Of a DNA stretch of 64,000 nt, positions 25,701-33,681 are shown in pieces. The DNA comes from an uncultured Lachnospiraceae bacterium (GTDB taxonomy: Bacteria; Bacillota; Clostridia; Lachnospirales; Lachnospiraceae). Every line of letters starts with the position of its first letter. Within the stretch, counting starts at the first letter, position 1. The stretch covers positions 62,001 through 126,000 of the forward strand of contig CAJUMV010000002.1 of the NCBI GenBank assembly GCA_910587715.1, read 5' to 3'. Position numbers and translations under genes: made by a program. The notes under the pieces were generated by a model. That model saw only the letters and a list, made by a program, of their open reading frames with translations, was not told the DNA's origin and made no database searches.

Positions 25701-27467
25701 TTACTTACACGCATAGGCATACACTGTCATACTCCCGTCGCGCGCCGTGTACTCTCCAAGCAGGGACAGTCCCGCCTCCTGCGCATTGGAAAGCCTGATT
25801 CTGGAAAAAAGATACTGCCCGCCAAGCGCGCGGAACGCTTCCCCGTCCATGTAAATACGGTCGTCCGTGGCATACACCGTCTTGGTGGCGCTGACAATGC
25901 TCAAATCCGTCCCCGAATACAGATAGGCTCTGGCGCCCCAGTCGTCGTAATAGATTCTGGTCGCCTCCACCCGCTCCAAAGCCGGAGCGATGATTTTGCG
26001 AAAATCCTCCTTATACTGCTGGGAATAAAAGCCCAAATACCCGTCCAGCGTAGCAATGCCGTTGTACTCGAGCACCGCCGGATGAAAGCCGTAAGCCGCC
26101 GCCCACTCGCCATCATAACCGATATCCGCCTTCATCTCCTCAAACAGCTCCACGGCGTAGAACTGCTCGTAGGAAAGCTCATCCACTTCCTGCCCGTGAA
26201 AATGCTCGTAAGCCCTGTTATAACAGGTGTTATATAAATCATTATAACGGTTCGGCGTTAAAATAACAGCCAGCACCGCGACACAGACAATGCCGTTGGC
26301 AAACCACGTCTGCCACAAGCCCGCGTCATAGAGCCTGCGCAAAACAAGGAACAACGCCGCATACCAGAGAAACGGGTTAAAGAAAATCGTCCGGTTAAAC
26401 TGCCAGCCCTGGAGCGGCGGAATCAGCTTTTCCACCAGAGAGCGCAGCGGCTCAAAATCGTAAAGCCCATATACCACACAGTTAAAGAGGATAAAAGCCA
26501 TCAACAGATTGAAAGGCTTTCTCAAATTCCCTTTTTCCTCTTTTCCCAGCAAATAAAGCCCATTATATACAACAAATTGTATGAGGCAGACCGGCAGCAC
26601 TACTTTCCCGTGTACACCGTCCGCATGAAAAATACCCTCCCGAAACACCTGCCAGATTTCCTTGAAAATTTCCGTCGGGGAAAGACTTGCGTTTACGATA
26701 GTGGCGCGTATCGTCACCTCGTCGCTAAAGAGCATCTGCCCGAACAGGCGGTACTCGCACACGACAAACCCAGCGGCAAGAACGAACAGCGCCGCCAAAA
26801 ACCGCACGGCAGGCTTCCAATCCCGGCGGCAGACCATCCATAAAATCACAAGCACGAGATACCCCAGAATAAAAATGCCGTGGTAGGAAAAATAGGACAC
26901 AAGCGGATAGGCAAACAGCGCCGCATACCAAAAATACCACCTTTTTCCCTGTCCTCTGTATATTTTTAAAAGCAGCCACACACACAGCGGAATCGAGGCA
27001 AAGGCAAAACCGAAAGCCGGAAAAAACCAGCAGATACCGTAGGCAAAGCCCGTCATATAAACGGCGGGACGATATTTTTCATACCCTTCACCAAGCAGCT
27101 CTCCCGCCAGCAGGCGGAAGGAGAACATGCCAATCAGGATTTTCCCAAAAAGTCCCAGCACATAAGCCGTGTAAGTCGGAAAAAGCATAAAAAGCAGGCT
27201 GTAGAGTGAAAGCTCCGAGGGGAGGTTATCTCTGGTAACGCCGCCAAGAAACGGCACGTCCACGCCGTGTTTCCAAAAAGAATCCGTGTTTTTCAGCATC
27301 TGAAACTGCGCCAGAAACAGATCCATATTATCATGAACGCCGATATAGCTGCGCTCCCCGCAGCCGAAAAACACCGCCGCCATCAGCAGCAGAAACCCGA
27401 TAATGGGAAAGCAAAACCAATATTTTGTTATCCACAGAAACCATCTCTGCTCCGTAAGCTTCTTCAT
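25701..27467 (-). CDS. Large polytopic membrane protein (DUF6044-like, GT-C/YfhO type)
   Basis: 588 residues with about twelve membrane helices in the first 430, then a soluble extracytoplasmic C-terminal domain (about 440-588). The first exported loop contains YIGVHDNMDLFLAQFQMLKN, an acidic patch in the position of the GT-C catalytic residue. The overall arrangement and the C-terminal sequence (YEQFYAVELFEEMKADIGYDG) resemble the family I recall as DUF6044, related to YfhO-type glycosyltransferases; the name is unverified. It probably adds a sugar from a polyprenyl phosphate donor on the outer face, with GtrA encoded just upstream as a candidate flippase. Confidence 0.75.
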   Translation of the reverse strand: MKKLTEQRWFLWITKYWFCFPIIGFLLLMAAVFFGCGERSYIGVHDNMDLFLAQFQMLKNTDSFWKHGVDVPFLGGVTRDNLPSELSLYSLLFMLFPTYTAYVLGLFGKILIGMFSFRLLAGELLGEGYEKYRPAVYMTGFAYGICWFFPAFGFAFASIPLCVWLLLKIYRGQGKRWYFWYAALFAYPLVSYFSYHGIFILGYLVLVILWMVCRRDWKPAVRFLAALFVLAAGFVVCEYRLFGQMLFSDEVTIRATIVNASLSPTEIFKEIWQVFREGIFHADGVHGKVVLPVCLIQFVVYNGLYLLGKEEKGNLRKPFNLLMAFILFNCVVYGLYDFEPLRSLVEKLIPPLQGWQFNRTIFFNPFLWYAALFLVLRRLYDAGLWQTWFANGIVCVAVLAVILTPNRYNDLYNTCYNRAYEHFHGQEVDELSYEQFYAVELFEEMKADIGYDGEWAAAYGFHPAVLEYNGIATLDGYLGFYSQQYKEDFRKIIAPALERVEATRIYYDDWGARAYLYSGTDLSIVSATKTVYATDDRIYMDGEAFRALGGQYLFSRIRLSNAQEAGLSLLGEYTARDGSMTVYAYACK

Positions 27468-27527
27468 ATCTTTATCCTATTATCCCACTTTTCCCGCCTC
27501 AGATTCCCGCATTTTACGACACATTCG

Positions 27528-27995
27528 TCATTTTTTATCTTCCTTATGCCGCCCCGTCCGGAACACAAACAGCTTCTGCCCGAAAAAGTTCATCACAATA
27601 AAGATACCCATGCCGAATATCATCGCGATATTTTCAAAAAGCGCCTGCGAGAACATACCGCCCGCCGACAGCCCGGACACGTCCAGAAGCCATCCCACAA
27701 GCGGCTGCGCCACACTGAAGGACACGAGATAGCACACGATAATATTGAGGGCAAACCGCCACGGCAGCCATTTGTCCTTGTTTTCCACCTTAAAGGTCAG
27801 CTTCGCGTTGGCGTGATAAGAAAAAACGCTGCCGATAAAGTAAGAAATGCCGCTGGAAAGCCAGTAATTCATATGAATCAGGTTGTACAGCACCGCCATA
27901 ATCACCCAGCCTAAAAACGTGTTGATCACGCCCACCATGCCGAAATGTATGACCTCCATGATAAAATCCTTATATTTCAAATACAGTGCTTTCAT
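27528..27995 (-). CDS. GtrA family membrane protein (polyprenyl-phosphate-sugar flippase-like)
   Basis: 155 residues with four membrane helices and the family motifs FGMVGVINTFLGW, SYFIGSVFSYHANAKLTF and FFGQKLFVFR. GtrA proteins are thought to flip undecaprenyl-phosphate-linked sugars for GT-C enzymes. It precedes the DUF6044-like gene on the same strand with a 60-bp gap. GtrB-like transferases that would make the substrate are encoded at 37601-38533 and 46770-47765. The ribosome site at ATG 27995 is weak. Confidence 0.9.
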   Translation of the reverse strand: MKALYLKYKDFIMEVIHFGMVGVINTFLGWVIMAVLYNLIHMNYWLSSGISYFIGSVFSYHANAKLTFKVENKDKWLPWRFALNIIVCYLVSFSVAQPLVGWLLDVSGLSAGGMFSQALFENIAMIFGMGIFIVMNFFGQKLFVFRTGRHKEDKK

Positions 27996-28077
27996 TATTT
28001 AAGTCGTGCCTTTCTTTCATTTCTGTGTTATGATGATAGATAATTCTAAGTAATTGCCTATTGGAAAAGGAGCGCCC

Positions 28078-28476
28078 ATGCCAACCTTAAAAATACACCA
28101 TATCGGCTATTTAGTCAAAAAAATCGAAAAAGCAAAGCAGACCTTTGAAACTCTCGGCTATCAGCTCGAGCAGGACACCGTATACGACGAACTGCGCAAG
28201 GTGAATATCTGTTTTCTCATCAAAGACGGTTACCGGGTGGAGCTTGTCTCCCCCGTCTCGGAGGACTCGGTGGTTTCCGGGCTTTTAAAAAAATATAAGA
28301 ACGCGCCCTATCATATCTGCTACGAAGCAGACGATGCCGAAGCCGCCTATCAGGAGCTTACCGGAAGCGGCTTTACCGCCATCGACACCCCCACGCCCGC
28401 GCCCGCCCTTGGCGGCTGCAACGTGGTATTCCTGATGAGCCCCGTTATCGGTATGGTGGAACTGCTATACCGTTAA
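28078..28476 (+). CDS. VOC-family protein (glyoxalase / methylmalonyl-CoA-epimerase-like)
   Basis: 132 residues forming two beta-alpha-beta-beta-beta units. KIHHIGYLVKKIEKAKQTFETLGY opens the first, and PYHICYEADDAEAAYQEL then GMVELLY open and close the second, giving plausible His/His/Glu metal ligands. ATG 28078 follows AAAAGGAGCG. The reaction is unknown; in polysaccharide clusters such proteins may act on acyl-CoA, acyl-ACP or sugar intermediates. It is convergent with the 28508-30037 gene and shares a bidirectional hairpin with it. Confidence 0.82.
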   Translation: MPTLKIHHIGYLVKKIEKAKQTFETLGYQLEQDTVYDELRKVNICFLIKDGYRVELVSPVSEDSVVSGLLKKYKNAPYHICYEADDAEAAYQELTGSGFTAIDTPTPAPALGGCNVVFLMSPVIGMVELLYR

Positions 28477-28513
28477 CAGTTTGGCCCTCATATTGATGGC
28501 CAAACTGTTAACG
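28471..28513. terminator. Bidirectional hairpin between convergent genes
   Basis: A perfect 16-bp inverted repeat (28471-28486 with 28498-28513, loop of 11). It contains the stop codons of both convergent genes, so each coding sequence ends inside the stem. There is no long U tract on either side. Confidence 0.75.
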
Positions 28514-30037
28514 TATATACATTGTAATCGTCCCGCACTTTTTCTCCGTAAAATCCGTCAAATCCAGACTCGGCGCATAGCACCAGTGCCGGTCCTCCTC
28601 ATTGTACATCACAATTACATCGATATCTGCGAAATCCGCCTGCTCATCCTCTCTGGGACCGTAGGAGCGATTACATATTTTCCTGTCTTCTTCCCAATAA
28701 AACACCTCGTCATAGCCGTGGAGGCGGAACCAGTGGTACATCGTCTTATTGCCCTCCCCGTTCGGGGCGAAACAGGACAACACCCTTTTGTCCGTTCCCT
28801 GCACCAGCTCAAGGGTCGATTCCATCATCGTTTTCACACTTTCACCCCGGTAGGTAAAATACTGCGCCTCCCGCAGCATCACCCTGCCGTGCGCCGCCAG
28901 CATCAGAAGCAGGCAGAGCATATAGGCAATCCGTCGTTTGCCGCTTAAGGGACGGAACCGGCACCCCACAATCACAAAAAAGAAAGCATAGCCAAACACG
29001 CTGGGCAGAATGTAACGCTCCTCCAGCGCGGTCTTGCTGTAGGTGACGCACTGCGGCAGGATAACCGCCGCCGTAAGCAGGATTTCCCAGCCAAGCTTCT
29101 TCACATGCTCCCAATAGGTCAGCAGAATCAGCCCCATCAGAATGCCGAACCGCACATACCATTTCAGTTCGCTTCCCGCCGCCTTGCCCCATACCTGAAC
29201 ATACTGCTCCAGGGTCACGCTCTCGTCTAACCCCACATAGGAGTAATTGTTCGTACCGATCACAAAGACGATCAGAAGCATTTCCACCACAAAAATAATG
29301 CCAAGCGTCAACAAATACGGCAGTCTGCGCCTGACCTCCTCCCACAGCTGCGGAATCGTCACCCGCTTTCCCTTCATCCCGTCATACAGCACATAAAGTC
29401 CCACAAAAGGCAGGAGCAGGATAAAAGGCTCTTTGTATATCGACATCAGAAAAAAAGCGCCCATGCTGAAAAAAGCATACCTTCTTTTTTCTGCAGCAAG
29501 CCATTTCAGCAAAAAATAAAATCCCACCGCAAACATCATCATGTCATAGGATTCCTGCGGTCCCAGCTTCCACCAGACCGGGGACTGATAACCCACCATC
29601 ACCGTCAGGGCAAAGATCGCTGCATAGACCATATGGCACTTCATCTGTCTTGCGCAGTAATAGAGCGCCGCAAGCGCCACGACAATCTCCGCCGCTTTCA
29701 CAACTGACATAGCTGTCAGATTGATGCCGAACACATATGCCATCAACACCCGGTTGATATAATAAAGCGGGCGGAAACGGATCGTTATATCAAAGCCCAC
29801 AGCCTCCCGCAGGCAGTCCCACAGGCTGTAATTTTCCAGCGTCATCCAGTCCACGTACTTGGCAAATTCCCAGTCATCCACCAGATGAAACCCGGAAGTC
29901 AGCGTGCCCGTGACAGTCACCACACCGAACACCAGCACACCAAAAAACGCCCACACGAGAAGCGCTTCCTTCTTTTTCTCTATTTTTTCCAGTTTTTTGT
30001 AAAACTTCTGCACCCTGTCCAGAAATCCATTAACCAT
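28508..30037 (-). CDS. Polytopic membrane protein, GT-C-like, downstream of ACP and FkbH genes
   Basis: 509 residues with about eleven membrane helices and a soluble C-terminal domain of about 110 residues. After the first helix the exported loop SGFHLVDDWEFAKYVDW has an acidic Asp-Asp pair as in GT-C enzymes. ATG 30037 follows GAGGTACGGC and lies 8 bp after the acyl-carrier-protein stop, so it is almost certainly cotranscribed with the ACP and FkbH genes. It may transfer a sugar, or an acyl group delivered by the ACP, on the outer face; I cannot choose between them. Confidence 0.75.
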   Translation of the reverse strand: MVNGFLDRVQKFYKKLEKIEKKKEALLVWAFFGVLVFGVVTVTGTLTSGFHLVDDWEFAKYVDWMTLENYSLWDCLREAVGFDITIRFRPLYYINRVLMAYVFGINLTAMSVVKAAEIVVALAALYYCARQMKCHMVYAAIFALTVMVGYQSPVWWKLGPQESYDMMMFAVGFYFLLKWLAAEKRRYAFFSMGAFFLMSIYKEPFILLLPFVGLYVLYDGMKGKRVTIPQLWEEVRRRLPYLLTLGIIFVVEMLLIVFVIGTNNYSYVGLDESVTLEQYVQVWGKAAGSELKWYVRFGILMGLILLTYWEHVKKLGWEILLTAAVILPQCVTYSKTALEERYILPSVFGYAFFFVIVGCRFRPLSGKRRIAYMLCLLLMLAAHGRVMLREAQYFTYRGESVKTMMESTLELVQGTDKRVLSCFAPNGEGNKTMYHWFRLHGYDEVFYWEEDRKICNRSYGPREDEQADFADIDVIVMYNEEDRHWCYAPSLDLTDFTEKKCGTITMYIR

Positions 30038-30045
30038 GCCGTACC

Positions 30046-30288
30046 TCAGCCCACCTGACTGATAATGATATCCGCCATCTCACCCACATTCTTCATGGAC
30101 ACCACCTGTCCCATATTGAACTTCATGCCGAACTCCTGCTCCACAGCCGCCAGAAGATTGATGTGCTCCAAAGAATCCCACTCCTCGATATCGTCCGCCG
30201 TAGTGGTATCCGTAACGGTAATCTCCTCGTCGTCAAACACGTCCCGAAAAACCTCATTCAACTTTTCAAACACTTCTTCTCTGCTCAT
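30046..30288 (-). CDS. Acyl carrier protein
   Basis: 80 residues with the phosphopantetheine site WDSLEHI (Ser39) and the usual acidic four-helix pattern. ATG 30288 follows AGGAG; a GTG six bases upstream is an alternative. It lies 36 bp after an FkbH-type gene, and such pairs charge the carrier with a glyceryl (or similar) unit from a glycolytic intermediate in characterised polyketide pathways. A dedicated carrier here, apart from fatty acid genes, points to an unusual acyl donor for envelope modification. Confidence 0.93.
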   Translation of the reverse strand: MSREEVFEKLNEVFRDVFDDEEITVTDTTTADDIEEWDSLEHINLLAAVEQEFGMKFNMGQVVSMKNVGEMADIIISQVG

Positions 30289-30324
30289 ATGCACTCTCCT
30301 TTTCCCGTTTCTTTCTTCGACACT

Positions 30325-32250
30325 TTATTTTTCCGTATTTGCATTCACGGTAATAACTGTATTGTTCTTTTTATAATCCGCGGAAATCTCCAGCCTCCAG
30401 ATTGTGACACCCGTGTCAGTCTCTTCTGCCTTTTCAAAGCCCATCGTCTGATAAAACGCCTTTACCATGGCATTCTTTGCCGTCGGATAATAATATCCCA
30501 TGATCGTCCCGATGCCACAGTCCTGACACGCCTCCACCACGCTGTCCATCATGGCAAATTCCATGTCCCGTTTTAACACGCGGCAGCTCATGAGCCACAA
30601 TTCCAAATGCAGCACGCCGCCATCAACTGCGCCGTTACCCGCCACTGTGCTTTCCGCCGCGCTGCCGTCCACCGTCATCCCGGACAACTCTGCACCGCCT
30701 GGCGCCGCATCCGGCGTTTCTCCCCGCCTGTAGGCTTCCACATCCGCCATCGTCCCTTTCCTGCCAACCACCACGGAGACCACGCCGTTGTCCCCGAAAC
30801 GATCCGTCAGCTTTCCATAACGGGTGATATAGTTCGGATCCGCCGCAAACGCTTCAATCTGTGCCTGCGTGAACCGCCTTGTTGTCAGATTAAACTGATT
30901 GCTCTTATTGGTAAGCTGGGCGATCCGCGCCATGTAAATCGGCTCGAAAGCGCGAATCGTCCCCTGCATTTCTAAAGACAGCAGATACTCCCGATAATCG
31001 GCAAAACGCTCCTGCTGCACTTTTCTTGCTATGTTGGCGCGGTACATCTCGTTTCGCTTCCTGTCGTCTTCCGACAGGCTTGTCACCTCGAAAAAGCCGC
31101 TGTGATCAAGCACTCTGATATACTGCTCCGGCGTGCCGATTTCGGGAGCCGCCGTTCCCGCCGACTGCGCGCCCACAATCTCCCGCTCCGCCGGATTGTC
31201 ATCCACGAATACGAGAGAGTCCGGCAGTATATTCAGCTCCTGCGCGATAGCGGCTATATTTTGGCTTTTCGGCTCCCAGTTCGCCTTGATCAGAACAAAA
31301 TCCTCCGGCTTCAAAACGCCTTCCGGATGATTTAAGCCCGCAATGGCGTTGTCGTACTCATTTTTGGAATTTACCGCCAGCATAACGCCAATTTCTTTCT
31401 GCGCCCTGACATAGCCCTGAAATTCCGCGTAAACCTGTCCCATCGGCGTCTCCTGCCCGATCTCCAGATTTTCCGGACCGTCGTCTCCCACAACGCCGCC
31501 CCAGAGCGTATTGTCCAGATCCAGAACGAGCGCTTTCTTATTTCTGCCGAAAACCGACTTAATGATATTCGATAAATTGTAGGCAAACGCGGGAATCGCC
31601 TGCATACAGCAGGCATACTTATACATATGCCAGTAAAGGGGATCCGCCCATTTGTCAAGCCCGTAGGCGGTTGACAGATAATTGATATCGTGAATATAAA
31701 AATTCGCGTGTTCCCTCGCATACTGATAAAACTTCTCATTCAGCCTGTTGATAAAACAGATGCGCCCCTGCGGATACACCCCTTCCTGATTGCCCAGAAG
31801 CCGGTAAAACGGATACTCGAAATTATTCTGGATGACGGGACAGTGGTAGGTTTGCGCTATTTTGTCCCACATCACCTGAAAATGGGCAAACTGCTCCGAA
31901 AGCAGCTCGTCCACCCGCTCCTCCTTGTCGGAAACGGAGGGTGCGAGCGTAATGTTCCGGTTGGAGGTGTGAATATAAATCAAATCCGGCGCAAACGACA
32001 AAAGCTCCGGATTATCAAACATCACATCCTGCCAGTACTGCGCATACTCCGACTCGTAGAACACCGGGCGGATGCCCTGTTCCAGCAAAAACAGCTCCAG
32101 AACGCGGATGATATCGTGGGTCGTGCTGCCGCCCAGAACCGCAATCCGCTTCTGCGTAAAATCGGAACGCTCCTCCAGAAGCGCACGCTTGATTTTCTTT
32201 GATTTCTTTAAGATAAGTTCCCCGTCAAAAGGGTATTCCAGTTCCCGCAT
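30325..32250 (-). CDS. FkbH-like HAD-IIIC protein with C-terminal GNAT-like domain
   Basis: 641 residues. The N-terminal part has an SGNH-like block (RIAVLGGSTTHDI, about 35-47). The HAD core carries DLDNTLWGGVVGDDG (about 237-251) and the later VFVDDNPAEREIV. The C-terminal part begins near LTNKSNQFNLTTRR and ends with an acetyltransferase-like fold (GYYYPTAKNAMVKAFYQTMGF). Characterised FkbH proteins take 1,3-bisphosphoglycerate, dephosphorylate it and load glycerate onto an ACP; the adjacent ACP gene fits. A Gly/Ala/Ser-rich stretch of about 45 residues (about 500-548) looks inserted in the GNAT-like part. Confidence 0.9.
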   Translation of the reverse strand: MRELEYPFDGELILKKSKKIKRALLEERSDFTQKRIAVLGGSTTHDIIRVLELFLLEQGIRPVFYESEYAQYWQDVMFDNPELLSFAPDLIYIHTSNRNITLAPSVSDKEERVDELLSEQFAHFQVMWDKIAQTYHCPVIQNNFEYPFYRLLGNQEGVYPQGRICFINRLNEKFYQYAREHANFYIHDINYLSTAYGLDKWADPLYWHMYKYACCMQAIPAFAYNLSNIIKSVFGRNKKALVLDLDNTLWGGVVGDDGPENLEIGQETPMGQVYAEFQGYVRAQKEIGVMLAVNSKNEYDNAIAGLNHPEGVLKPEDFVLIKANWEPKSQNIAAIAQELNILPDSLVFVDDNPAEREIVGAQSAGTAAPEIGTPEQYIRVLDHSGFFEVTSLSEDDRKRNEMYRANIARKVQQERFADYREYLLSLEMQGTIRAFEPIYMARIAQLTNKSNQFNLTTRRFTQAQIEAFAADPNYITRYGKLTDRFGDNGVVSVVVGRKGTMADVEAYRRGETPDAAPGGAELSGMTVDGSAAESTVAGNGAVDGGVLHLELWLMSCRVLKRDMEFAMMDSVVEACQDCGIGTIMGYYYPTAKNAMVKAFYQTMGFEKAEETDTGVTIWRLEISADYKKNNTVITVNANTEK

Positions 32251-32271
32251 ACAGTTCTCCCAAAATCATAG

Positions 32272-32296
32272 AAGGCAGGTATTTTACACCTGCCTT
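32272..32296. terminator. Hairpin between the SGNH gene and the FkbH gene
   Basis: A perfect 9-bp stem AAGGCAGGT/ACCTGCCTT with a 7-base AT loop. T-rich sequence follows on the plus strand; on the minus strand it lies just before the FkbH ribosome site and after the SGNH stop, so it may act as a weak terminator or leader structure. Confidence 0.45.
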
Positions 32297-32328
32297 TTAT
32301 CATACCATATTTTACCTGCTCTATGCAA

Positions 32329-33441
32329 TCACTCCTCCGGCGTAAAGTCGTTGCGGATAAAATTAGCCGCCTTCTCCGCATACACTCTTGCTCCCAAAGG
32401 CGTCATATGAATCCCGTCCGCCAGATATTGATCCGCGGTGCCCGCGTCAATGCCGCTTTCCTCAAAGGCATTGAAAAAGAATACGCGCTCCTCCTCAAAG
32501 CGCCCTGCCACATAACCGGCCCCTCTCGCATAGGTAATCAGCGGACCGTATCCGTAGTCCAGAGAATATCCATCACCGATAAAGGTCGTGCCGCTGAATA
32601 CCTGACAATAATGGGGAGCGATCACAAGAATCCCCGCATCCGGAAAACGACCTTTCAGCCTGCTGATCGCATCTTCAAGCGCCCCCGTGTAGGTATGCGC
32701 CTCGTCCACCGCCAGCGTGTCCCCGCCCTCCAGATACCTGCTGTTGGGAATCTGCTTGGTCAGAAAATCATTCACCCCGTACTCGATGATAAAGTAATCC
32801 GTCTTGTCAAAATCACAGGTTTTCAGCACTTCGCCCGCCGCATAGCCGTCAAAGATATCCGTGTTGATATTGCCCAGAATCCCATGCACGACACCGAGCA
32901 GGCTGCGTGACTCCCATGTGGCGAAATTATACTGATCATTGGGTAAAAGCGCCGCCGTAGTGCCTCCCATGGACATATTATAAATCTTCGCGTCCAACTG
33001 TTCCCCGATGATATCCGCCGCCCCGCTCGCCGTCCGGTCTCCGTCCATGATGCTGTCGCCCAGAATAACAATCTGCATACTGTATTCCCTGTCGTCCTCC
33101 TCTTTGGGCACGGCATCCTCCTTCTTTTCCTCCGTCTTATCCTCTTTCGACGTTTCCGGCTTCGTTATCTTTGCCGGCGCCTTTTCCTCTTCCGCTCCGC
33201 TCGCGGCAGGAGCGGCTTCACTCTCGGCAGTCACCACGCTGGAACCTTCCTTCAGATTCCGCCATTCCTCCTTCAATTCCTCCACGGCCTGACGGTTCTG
33301 TTCCTCCAGCTCCAAACGCTCCCGTTCCACCTTCATCTGCGCCTGTCCGTATACAATCTCAATGATCGCCAAAACGCAAAAACCGATTAAAACCACCAGA
33401 AGCATATTGATATTTTGCCTGCCGCGTCTCGTATTCCCCAT
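32329..33441 (-). CDS. Membrane-anchored SGNH/GDSL hydrolase
   Basis: 370 residues: one membrane helix (about 14-33), a charged coiled-coil-like stretch (QMKVERERLELEEQNRQAV), a Lys/Glu/Ala/Pro-rich linker, then the hydrolase domain. The domain shows the nucleophile block IVILGDSIMDGDR, Gly block YNMSMGGTT, Asn block YGVNDFL and the terminal LADGIHMTPLGA bearing Asp/His. It should remove or transfer acyl groups on a surface polymer. ATG 33441 gives a sensible signal-anchor; ATG 33486 lacks a ribosome site. It is upstream of the FkbH-ACP genes on the same strand. Confidence 0.87.
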   Translation of the reverse strand: MGNTRRGRQNINMLLVVLIGFCVLAIIEIVYGQAQMKVERERLELEEQNRQAVEELKEEWRNLKEGSSVVTAESEAAPAASGAEEEKAPAKITKPETSKEDKTEEKKEDAVPKEEDDREYSMQIVILGDSIMDGDRTASGAADIIGEQLDAKIYNMSMGGTTAALLPNDQYNFATWESRSLLGVVHGILGNINTDIFDGYAAGEVLKTCDFDKTDYFIIEYGVNDFLTKQIPNSRYLEGGDTLAVDEAHTYTGALEDAISRLKGRFPDAGILVIAPHYCQVFSGTTFIGDGYSLDYGYGPLITYARGAGYVAGRFEEERVFFFNAFEESGIDAGTADQYLADGIHMTPLGARVYAEKAANFIRNDFTPEE

Positions 33442-33599
33442 CTTCTTACCGACCTTTCCCTGCCATCCTATCTGCTGCTCTATCATAAACTTAAGATGCG
33501 CACTCTTCTAATCTGTATCTACTTTACCACATTTTTCATGATTTTCCTATGATATGCTTGTGGAATTAAAGAAATCTTCCGTAAATCTTAATATGTTAC

Positions 33600-33630
33600 T
33601 TGTTTTCCTGCTGACATGTTATATTATAAT
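33600..33630 (+). promoter_or_regulatory. Probable promoter of the 33682-35445 gene
   Basis: TTGTTT (33600-33605) and a consensus TATAAT (33625-33630), spacer 19 bp (slightly long), in the 240-bp divergent gap. The start codon is about 52 bp downstream. Confidence 0.5.
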
Positions 33631-33681
33631 AGAGACAACTTAAAAATATGCGAAACAATTCATTTACGAAAGGATAAGCCC

